Source of the DNA: Acholoe squamosa
Taxonomy: Eukaryota > Annelida > Polychaeta > Phyllodocida > Polynoidae
Direction: 5' to 3'
Assembly: GCA_949317995.1 (NCBI GenBank)
Contig: OX439036.1
Location: 91,487,920 to 91,551,919, forward strand
Length of the DNA stretch: 64,000 nt
The first letter of the stretch is position 1. Each line of letters starts with the position of its first letter. Shown here one piece after another: positions 27,106 through 39,100 of the stretch. The notes beneath the pieces are model-generated. The model saw nothing but the letters and a program-made list of their open reading frames with translations. It was not told the origin of the DNA and did not search any database. Position numbers and translations under genes: made by a program.

Positions 27106-30100
27106 ACCTGAGACTCTTGTGATTTTGTTTAACTTGAGGCTCAGGTAGTGAGGAGCTATATACGGCGTGCTTACATGGTCAATTCTCACCACCTCCAGAT
27201 GGTCCCCAAACCAGACCCATTATGTTGAACAGCCGAATTAGACCCAATACATGTACCAGACCCATGAGGTCGAGCAAACCAGATAAGTCTAATACTAGAA
27301 CCATTACATTTAACAGCCTTGGTAGACTCAATACCAGTCTATCAGGTCAAGAAGTCCAATATCATAGCCATATGTTCAATTAGCCCTGATAAATTCAATA
27401 CAAGACATATTGGCACGAGCAGCCCACTTGCCCCGAATACCATGGCCATTGGGCTGAGCATCTCAGGTAGAACCAAGCTGGTGATAGTGGATGTCAGACG
27501 TTAGCAGGTCATCTAACCCAGATTTGGCCCATAAAACCAGAGTGTATTTGGTAAACTAGGTATAGTTTAGTTAATAGGCTTGGACTGTGTTTATGTGGCA
27601 TGTTGATGTTCTTGTCAGGAAGCAGGGAGGAGCAGTTTACCCATGACTGTGGTGGTCAATGACAGTTGCTATGATTTTACCCACAACAATATATGGGTCT
27701 ATGGCAGCATATACTGGGAGGTGATAGAGTAGGTGGAGTAGGTGAGGAGATTGACCATGTAAACAGGACCCCTCCTGTTACCACCTACAGGAGGTGTACT
27801 ACAGGAGGGGTCGGCGACACCAGGTTGTTCTGTGTCGGTGAGGAGCCGTGCTACCTGCTGATGCGGCAGTTTGAACACACCCTGAGGGCATCTGAGGGCC
27901 ATGAGGGCCCCTGGAGATGACCCTACCACTCACCTGAAGATCTTGTTTGGCCGCTTCTGCAGCGCATCTCGAGCTAAACGTCACGAAGCCAACAGGCTGA
28001 AAGAGGCAGATGAGATAATGAGTTTTAGGACGTTTTAGGCCTTAAAGTGAACCAAACCAGTATACCCTTACATATGGATAAGGAGTTCCTGATCTACTCC
28101 TAGTCTAGGAGCAGCTCAGGTTAGGACCAAGAGCTTAAAACGCAAGTACTCAGAGGTAGTTTTACAAGTTATAAATTATAAAAATCTGAAGTCCTGAATT
28201 GCTCCATTCTAGCCATACTGTCCTGAGGTACAGCATGCTACTCCCCATAAAGGGCGTAGCCTCCCTGACAATATAAGGGTACGTCGGGGTTTGGCTCAAT
28301 CAAAGGTAGAGATTATAGAAAGAAGCTCCTGCCCCAATACCTTATTTGGGTGGATAACGATATATGAATGGCATGTTGTTTTGGTCACTGAACAATGATT
28401 GATGGGGCAAACCAAAGCTTCTCTTAGTTCGGTTATAGAAAAAAATAGATCCTGAAGATAAAGAATTAATCAAAACAGAGATTATATGAATGATGAAGCG
28501 TCCATTGATACAAATTAATTTATCTACTCATAGGGAGATGAAAAAAATTAAAAAAAGGAGCCTTTTTGAGAAAAAAAAGAAAATCCAATAAATTCAAAAT
28601 TACCATACATATGCAATTTCGTTAGTACGCTGAATGAAAAACAAAGCAAAAATTCCCTCACCAAGCTCAAAATAAAACCACGATGATTTGATGTATTGGG
28701 GGAACTGTGTAAGCTCGTGTGTTAGTCACCACCGACCGACTAGGGACATATGTACATGTCTGTTTTGTAAAGGAGGGTTATGGCCACAGAAACACTTCAT
28801 TTGTAAAGTTTGAGAAGTGGTTCATACAAAAGGAGAGTATGAGTCAAAGATTGTTGAAAAGGTGAAGTATTGCATGAGCAATCCAAAAAGAGAAAATATA
28901 TGACATCCCAGAGGCAATTTTGAAAAATTGTTGACATGCAAGGTTTTCCTTTTTTATTTTCAAATTTCTATTACTTTTGTAATTGTTAAGAGTTTCAAAT
29001 CACATTTATGATTGTGATTATTGGGAATGGTGACATAATGTAATGCGTACATGAGGAGGCAGATAGTTATGAATAATTTTTCATGCTAAGATGTGGACAC
29101 CTTGTATAATGATGATAATGATGATGTGTACAAGTGAATCATTCCGTCTATTTAGGCAGCACACCATGCAGCCGTCACCCTGCAGTGTGAAAACTGACTG
29201 GCCTTAACTTACATTAAGTCTACTTTTCTGCAGCCAAATATTAGAGCTTTTGAAGATTTTACTAATTTTTTTTCATATAATTACTACATGGGAGAATTTA
29301 GAAAGCGAAGATTCTATCTTCTTTATCAATCAAGAGGTCTGGTGAAGAAAATATTTTGTTGTACTTCATTTCATTTCAATCATTTATTTTTACAATTTTA
29401 GGAGAGAGAATTCAAACATTGTTATTATAAATAAAATGAAGTTATTGGACAGTGTTGAATGCCGACTATGAATGAACTCGAAATGTCTCTGATAAGTTTT
29501 CAATGTTTGTCATGTATTCTAATTCTTGGTCTTGATGTTGGCTGTGTAATTTGTGATTATTGACTTGCTGGATAGCAATGTTAAGGTCAGCAATGTTAAG
29601 GTCAGTCTGCACGGCCCCAGTCCGCCCTGCCTACCTGACCGTGGCTGCATGCACCAGGTAGAGCAAGGTCACCCAATGCAGTGACCTTGAGATTCAAGGT
29701 CACCACCATGAAGGTCATGGGACTAGTGCCGTGCAATGTAATGGATGCAGACATATTTTATAACCCTGTGTGTACCTGTATAGTCATGACACTGCCATGG
29801 TATAAGGAAGTAATCATATCGACTGTTTCATATCACGAGGTAGATTGTAGCATATTGAGTTTTTCATCTATGGAAAGAGTACAGGTGAAGCTACTAGAGA
29901 GCAGGTATGAGGGAAGGCCTAGATAATGAATGTAGAACTGAGGTAGAACTGCCGGTGGTGGTGGTTTTGTAGGGTATCGTAGGATGAGGCAGGGTTGTGA
30001 TATGTTGTGATGCGGGGGTAGTTTTATCCATTAAGTTCAGCATGCTCTATTAATGATACATTACGCCCATTTGGCAATATGGTGCATGAATTATACATTA

Positions 30101-33100
30101 AATGTAAAATTCATGCACCATATTGCATAAATTTTATGCATCATGCTGACAAATAGGCGTAATGCATTGGAGCAATATGCAGCACTTAAGGGGTTAATAA
30201 TGGTGGTATGTAGGTCGGGGTTTGGCTTGTAGTGGGTGAGTAGGTTACTGACCATCAGGAGGAGGGGCATACTGTCTCTTACCTGTGGTGTCCACCCACA
30301 CACCTGTGTTTTGATACCTGTACACACCTGTATACATGATAACTAACCCATCAGCACCTGGCCCCGTGTTTAGCATGGGGTGACACCATCATACACTCTA
30401 GTAGTAATAGCTGTGTTCTGGTTATGTCTGTAGATTCATCCCAAGGTCGTACCAAGGACACCTAAGTTGTCCTTATGACCTTATCTGGGGGTGCATATTG
30501 TTGATGTTGTGTGTCTGTGTGGGTTGGTACAATGGTGCGCTGGGAGGTCGTCCCCTAACTACAGGGGGCGCTACCTCCGTATGAAACTGAAGCAAACTGA
30601 ATATCTGTGAGGTAACCAAGGGTACATACATTGTCTGTGATGTTACACAAAGATATCATGGGCATTCTCGCATGGGCCATTGGAAAATGGTAAAAATACG
30701 TACATTTCTGATTTTGGGGGGTATTTCCTGAAAACAACAGCCAAGTTGGTCAGTATGAGACAATGTGTAGTGGTATACCTGGGGGCGAGATCAGCTCAGG
30801 GGGCCGGCCTCCTGGGGTCACTATGGCAACCGACGCCACCTTGCTAGAGAAACAATATCATTTCCATGACAATGGTCAAAAATGAACGGGAAAAATGATT
30901 ATAATGATTGCTTACACTGTGGTTTTAGACATTTCTTTTCTCCTTCTAATTGTGAAAATTGAAATGTGAAGTACGTTCTACACGTGAAATACTGTTGCTT
31001 TCGTTTAAGAAACATTGCAAATACTAATTCTTCTTAGTGGACTTTGTGAAACGTACGCGTTCTCGATTGCTGTGCAATTTTGAATTGAATTACATCTATA
31101 TTTCATGTATGAAGGTATACAAGAAATTATTACGAATTTATACAAATTAAGAACACGTTTGTTTTGAATTGGTGTAATAATGACAATAAAAAAATCTACA
31201 ATTTGAAATAGGTAATAAAAAGATGAGTATTATTGCAAGGAGGAGGCACTGGTTGGTGCCTTGGTGGTGCATCTTATGGTATAATAATGATAATACTTGT
31301 AAATTTAAGAGTGGCAGAGACTGCATAACCTGTTAGGATGTAAAAGGTGGGTGTTGTCTATGGTATCATGTGATGGTGTGGTGGGTAGTGGTGGTGGTAG
31401 TGTGAAGGTCGGCGCCTGTGGGAGATGCCGCTGTGAAGCAGAATAATGCTGCATACATCTTTGTAAGCTAGGTGGTGATTGGTCAGCCTGCTGTCACTTC
31501 CGGTCAGGTGGGTACAACCGGAAGGGGTGTGGTCAGTGACAAGAGTGACAGGGCAAACCTTGTGTGTTGGGGTAGTAGATACGCTTTAGCAGGCTGCTTG
31601 AGGTGGGGCAGGGAAGGAGGGCTTATTATACCACGTTTATGCATTATCCAGTGTATCGACAGTGGATAAAACACACATATGACGTCACAAACTAAGTAGT
31701 CTTGAATGTGACAATGTAAAGCCCGTGGTATAAAAGTACTCATCATGACTAACTTAGTCCACAGGTGGTTTATCCAAGATCAAGGAGCTCTGACCTTGTC
31801 TCAAATATCAAGGCGCTCTGATCTTGGTCACTAAGATATCAATTCGTTTTGACAGGTCAAGTCGCTTTTACCTTGGCTCTTGAGGTCAAAGCTTCCTGAC
31901 CTTGGATACCAAGGTCAAACGGCTGTGACTTTGCCTAACCCCATGTGTGTTGACTGAGTTAGCCTCTGATTAGCGCCACACGTGTCCCCCTGGCAGTGGC
32001 TGTGGGAGGCTTGTCTTATTGGTGTCTGGTCACGTGAACAATATGGCGGCCTACTATAGTAACAGTGCCGAAGTAGATGACTGAGGATGTACCGGCATGT
32101 GGGGATGCATGCCGGTAGTCGTGGAGATACCCTGTAAGGACGGCATCATGGCTCAATGCATCATGCCAATCTGGTGGCATGATGCACCAATGCAGTGACT
32201 ATGATTCTTTTGCACTGCATTGGTGCATCATGTCGGTCCTCTGAGTGTATCGACCCATGAAGCATGAATGTAACACCATAGAGTGTTGATTTATACATCA
32301 TGAGAACAAAGGAGCATGGGCATTAAAACATGATGTTATCTTTAAAAGGTTGATGTTGAGACTATATCCCTTTAGGGGTCGCATACTGCCTTAAAAGCAT
32401 GTCACCTTGTTATCATGATACACAAATGCAGTGCTGGAAAGTACTGCATTTGTGCATCGTATCAACCATTTGGGAATGTATCAACCACCTAGGGTTGGCA
32501 CGATGGATGAATACAGTCCTGGTGAGTGACTCACCATGACTGCATTCATGCATTTTGACGATGACAAGGGGACATGATGAATTAAGACACTAGGCTACCC
32601 CTAAAGGGCTAATGTCGATCTGAAATCTACAGAGGCATCAGCAGCATCAGGAGCAGCCTGCGTCAGGCGGCCAACATGTGAGTAGTCATTGAATAATGAG
32701 GGTGCCCGTGGTGTGACGTAATAATCAGTGTAATATAAGATAACCCAAGCACAGTAGTCTATAAAGGGCTGGATACAGACTGTTGTAGTTTTAATAGTAA
32801 TGTTAGTGAGTTCTACCAAATACCAAACAACATCACCATTCATCTATACCACTTCCATCATCATCAGTTTCCTCCTCATCCTCCAGGGTGTGCTGCAGAA
32901 CCGTGGTGGCAGCAGCAACAGCGACAGGAGGAGGGGCTTAACCAACGAACTCGTAGTCATTGTCATTCATTAATATTGTGATTAGTAGCACTCCCTTCTG
33001 GCGACCAGTGTTTGGAGGTGGGTTGGGATTAGATAGAGGGCAGGGGTGAGGAATATCAAAAACTAATTCTCTTAGAATCTTACAAGCTATGAAACCAAAG

Positions 33101-36100
33101 ACTACTGTGGTATTGGGATATTATCCTCTGTGCTATAAAAGGATACCAAGGAAAATAAACTGCAAAGTTCTAACTATGTAGCCTTTTCGATTTATAAACC
33201 AAGAGTATACTATATGAACGAAAATAGGCATGCCTAAAAGCAAGTTATTATGTCAGAAAGGAATTTCTAAATAAAGAATGGAGGCTATATACATGTATTT
33301 CTTTCGAGGAGATACTGCACGTTCATGTAAGGAATGAGAAAGTACAGAATGCTATGCTAAACTTCACATGATCTCAAAGGTATACAAAGGTAGGCCTATT
33401 TTAGGAACCAGGTGGCAGAATTACATTTTACTGTATAAGCAATGCCCTAGTCAATTTTGATTGAACGAAGTCCTGCTGTACACCCTGGGTCAAAAGCAAC
33501 TATAGCTCGATAGGAGGCCACATGACACCTAGATATTCATGTTCCATTATCATCTCGATGCACCAGTGCAGTGCAGACAAGTTTGACCTTTCAGGAGTGT
33601 ATCAACCCTGTAGGATAGGCATGGTGGATGGATGAGCCATCCATCTTACCATAACTGCATTCATGCATCGTAGCTATAAGCATCAATGCATCATGTAGCA
33701 CTTAAGGGACTAATCTCCAGGTCAGGTAAGGTGAAGCTGATAGAGGAGGAGGCAAATTAAAACCTAATTGCCATTCGTCATCCTGGTGGTGACATGTGGT
33801 GCTTTCATGACTAGGTCTGCTGTCTGATCTCATTACTCCTTTCACAATCAATAACTGCCGCTACAGTACCCAACTGCAAACATTAACTTTTTACAACAGC
33901 CACCTTGACCCCCTTGGCAACATGCAGGCCAAGGGCAGGGGGGGGGGCACAGTCTCAGAGAGCCAACCTCCGCCACCGTCCTATTTCTAGTCCATTAAGA
34001 GTCGCTTGATGCATGCTTCATTGGCTCTCATGATGCATGAATGCAGCCATGGTGACTGACGTACCAGTGCTTCATTCACGCATCATGATGATCCTACAGG
34101 GCGAATACACCCCAAAGGATCAGCATGATGCAATAATGCAGTGCTGTCGAGGAGACTCATCAAGACTGCATTGCTTGATCATGGCGCCGAACACATAGTG
34201 CAGCCCTGAAGGCGATAAAAGTCAAAATCATCATATCTAAAACATTGCTTGTGGCCTGTGGGGAAACCATTACAGAGATTGGCTCTTTTATACTGCCACA
34301 GCGTCTGATTACTCAGTTGTGAAATTAAATTCAATCTCATGGCTTCTCCTGACTTTTCGTTTGGTTACTTGTCATTTTTTTATCAAAAGAATCCCTGGCT
34401 GACATGTGAATGGTTTCAGAAATAGCAAATTCTATATCTCGCTGGGTTCACATAGGGTTGGAGTTCACTGAGGGGTAATGATGGGTGTTTGTGTTAGGGA
34501 GATGGGTAGTGGTGGCTGAGGGGAGGGGGTTGGTCAGGATAATACAAGTTAGGGTAGAGTTGTTAGTTCATAAACTGGTCACCAGAAGGGAGCACGGGTG
34601 AACCATGCAGGTGAAGGGATACTTACTGAGGTGCTTTTGCCATTTTTGCCAGTGACTTTCAAGAGTGATCCTTCATAGCCCTGCAAATAGTGAATAGCGG
34701 AGAGTGGCAACAGTGTGGTGTGCACTCTCAATCATGTTTGCACGCTACTTACATTGGTATTTTTGCCCTGCTTTCCCATCACTTTTAACAAGGAATTTTC
34801 ATACCCCTAAAAATGGAAGCAAAACATTTTCAGCAAGGTATCATCATTCTGACAATTTGTGGTTGTGTGTGTATAACCCTTCAATGGTTACATGGTACAT
34901 TGATGTCTTATGATTATGTGTCGTCATGATGCATTCATAAATGCATCCCTGGCAAGTTGTCTTACCAGGGGCTACATTCATGCATCATACCGAGCCTCCG
35001 GGAACGTATCAATCCCGTAGGGTCATGCAAAAAAAATGCAGCCGCTGCGAGTAGACTCACCAATGGTGCATTCAAGTATCATGACGACAATAGGACATAA
35101 TGCATTAAAGTACTGTGCACCCCTCAAAGGGTTATAAATGTGTATATATACACTTATAATGTTAATAATAACGGCTGGTGGTCAGAGTGACACACAATAA
35201 GTATTGTGACGTATAGGACACATGCACTGTTTGTGAACAACTAAGTATAGCGGCTTGTAACACGGTTATTATATATCATATCAGTGAGCGTTAATAGGTG
35301 TACACCTCTAACTAACAACGGTGAAATCATCCTCATCAACACATGCCGGGCCTATCAGCAGGCCAAGTGAATTTTCATTTCACAACAATATCATACAATC
35401 AGCATTAGCAGCAAAAATACATCATCATTGCAATCATTCTCAGAATTTTGCTGAAATTTTCAAAGAATTTTTTTTACATATGGAGTCTCCTGAAAAAATT
35501 GGATGTATATTTTTAATGTTGCTATGGTAACCGTATATAAAATTTTGCTTATATTTACTTGTTAATGTTTTGTCACAGGTTCTGTAACATGATGTGGTCC
35601 CATATGTTCACAGTTGTACTAAACGACATAGATCCAAGGTACGGCCGCCCCTGGGGTACCCCCATAATTTGTTACTGCAGCAATATCTGTGGCCTTATAT
35701 CATAAACACCAATATAGTGGTACTGCAGCTGTCTGTGGATTAATACTTCTAGGAATGTATGATGATTCAAAGTTCATGCTCATTTGTCACTAATGCAGGC
35801 CTGGTGACTAACTCACCACACTGCATTGGCGCATCATGCCGGACCTACTGGAGTGTGTCAATCCCTTAGGGTCGACATGATGCGTCAATGTAGCCCTGGG
35901 GAGTAGATGCATCATGCATTACTCCCACACCCTGAGTTGAGGGTTGATATATGATGCACCAATGAAGTGGTGGTGAGTAGACTGGCCAGCACTTCATTGG
36001 TGTATCATGACGACCAAGGAACATGAACATTAAGGCATCATACAGCCCTTAAATGCTTAACAACACAACCAGGTGAGTAGCTCACACCTGCTCCCGGCAC

Positions 36101-39100
36101 CTACTCCGAGCTGCTCCTTGCACAACTATTTCCGGCAGAATAAACGAAAGGATTTCCTTCACGCTCGGTACCAGAAGAATTAGCACCTCCGATGACAGAG
36201 GGCTTTCCGTCAAACATCCTGTTGCCCTTTCAAGTTTTTAAGTCCTATTCAAATCTTTAGCAGATTCATCAGCAGGGTGTTCCATCATTGGCGCAGGTGT
36301 CAATATGTGTCATGACGTTGCGTGCATGTTAACCTATTGGGATAGGTCTGACATCTTCAGGATACATGTACATTCTGTAGGCTTCTTTCCTTCTGTCTAC
36401 GTTTTTTTACCATCAATCTCCTCATAGAAAACAGTAGAGAAGCCTATCAGCCATGTTTTAATTGAATTTGTCATTGTCCTTTTCGATTCCTTAGTTGTCT
36501 CTAGGTCTTCAGTCGTCTCCAGTCCCGACCATGCACCATACCCTAGCCTGGTGACGGTGCCTAGACTGAGTATCGTCTCAATATTGGCAAATTGAGACTG
36601 AGATGGTAAAACATGGAGTAGCCATAGTAAAGAACTCTGTGTTTTTAATCCCTCTCCCATCAATGTCTTTCCCCCCTAGCTCTCCATAGTATAAAATCTC
36701 ATGTCAAGTATCTAATAACACTCATTTTCCCTAGTCATCAGTTACAGAAACGGCTTGGAGCTTGATAGTGCTTAGTGGTAGTCAGGGTTTTTGGGAACTT
36801 AAAGTAGGTGAGCTACCATACAAAATCACTGGTATCAAATCTATAGCAATGTGCTCACCTCTAATTTGGCATGAGCCCCATTCGGCATACATTGATCTAT
36901 CAAATACAGTCAAAGGATTTGCAGAAACCCCTTTCCTTATATGTGAGCCACTATTTCACTCCATAAATCCTTATGGAGTGATCAGTGACTGTCCCCAGAC
37001 AGCCACTGATAGAGGCTAGGCGGTGCCTGGCGGTGGGGGCAGGTAGAGGTAATTCAGCACGGCCCCTGATTCCTGCCCCTGCTGCAATCTTCAGCTGATT
37101 GCTTTTGGTGCCGCCGTAGATAAAGTCCAACAGCTCACAGTGAGTGGCTGAGGGTGGGTGGGTGGGGGGGGGTGAGGAGAGATGGGTTGGACGTGACCCG
37201 TGGGACGTGCCAGCACCCAACTCAATCTTCACGCAACTTCCTTCAGTATACAAAGGAAGTCATAGAGGTCCAGCTTGGTATCAACGATCAGTATTGCCTA
37301 AAATATGCTTACAGCCACCTTGTATGATTAGCAGGTGATACCTGCTAATAATAGGCCAATAACCGTGACTTTATGGAGTTACCTACCCTCACAAGGTGAT
37401 ATGGGAATTTGTTTGATTCCTGCATACATGGCCCATAGGGAAACGACCCAAGAATTTCAGGGACATCATAAAGATGATCCACTCATCCAAAGCCCCCTTC
37501 CTTCGGGGCAATAGCGGAACATATTTTCTGACAAATGAATTAACACATTGGTCTTTGCTGCAAGATTCATTGTGACATCTTGACTTAATATTGTGTTTAT
37601 CGTGTGTCGAGCAGTACAAAGGGAATGGTGGAGCATCACTTTTGTCAATGGTGGTGGAGGGAGGTTGGTGACACTGTTAGCTGGTGATTACCTGGGTCAG
37701 GTGGACGCTGATTGACTAATACAAGGTACAGGTACCACAGGTATTGCAGCCACAGGATCTGTGGTGGTCGCCAGGTAATCAGCTTACACGGCTACCTGTC
37801 TGGGCGCTACCACAGCACGCCTTGTACCGCGCCGTGTACCGCCACACAAAGAGCAGCACAACGCCCACTGCTTCCAGCTAATTCTAACCCTTTAACGACA
37901 ACATAGTACTTTAGGTCCACCTGCTGAGTAACTGAGCATTGGTTCAGTCAAACATCATACCGATTCTGTGGGGCAGATGCAGCCTCAAATGGTCGGCATG
38001 ATGCCTTGATTAATGCACTGCTAGCGAGTAAATTTGCATTCAGTGCATTATATGCCATGACACCGGATTGAGAACTCGGAGGCATTATACATATTGGAAT
38101 GGTTTACCCTTGAAGAACAGATTCTTCGACGTTCCTGCCTTTTTTTGTCCCATGATGCATCAATACTGGAAGTATCTCATCAGCAGAATTGCAAGGAAGG
38201 GTAATGCAGCCCTGGTGAGCAACTCACCAGGCCTTAGGTGAGCTACTCATGACCGCATTCCCAGGGCTGCCTCTCAGGCCGATAGTAGCTGCGGCCAATT
38301 CACCAGTACGATCTGAATCTCCTTCCACCGGAATCAACAACACTTACATATTCACTAATTGCGTAGAAGGAACAGGTTCACAGTTACTTCAAAAGTTCAC
38401 AAAAGCTTCTGAATAAGGAGTTCATCGGTACTGGTCGCCACGACTTTGAGAAAGAAGGGGAACACGAGAAAAGGGAAGGTGAATGGGGGACGCCCCGAAC
38501 GGAGGGAGAACGGATAACGGGGATGAGAGGTATAGAGGAGAAGAGGACAAAGGGTAAGGACAAAAGAGAGGGGAGCGAGAGGGGGATGTGTGATATCGGG
38601 AGTTCTAGCAGAGACCCAAAGGTGGGTCGGAGGAGGCGGTGGGTAGAGTTAAGGCTTAGCCATGTTACCGACTACCATTAGCTTGGGAAGACCCACCAAA
38701 AGGAAACATAAAGAGAAGAATTGCCGGAATCTGTCAAGATCATGATGGGGACTGAGCCCGACTGACAACTGACAGCCCCAAGCTCTCGTCTCCAATCGCC
38801 TTACGACGACGGCTTCCTGGGTGAGGTTGGTAGTGGGAGACTGGTGGGGCATGATCGCGTCAATTAAGCTCAGCCCGAGTATAAACCATACAAGACCAGT
38901 CGGACGGTGGCACGCCTGAGTATAAACCATACAAGGCCAGTCGGACGGCGGCACGCCCAAGTATAAACCATACAAGGACAGTCGGACGGCAGCACGCCCG
39001 AGTATAAACCATACAAGGCCAGTTGGACGGTGGCACGCCCAAGTATAAACCTTACAAGGCCAGTCGGACGGCAGCACGCCCAAGTATAAACCATACAAGG

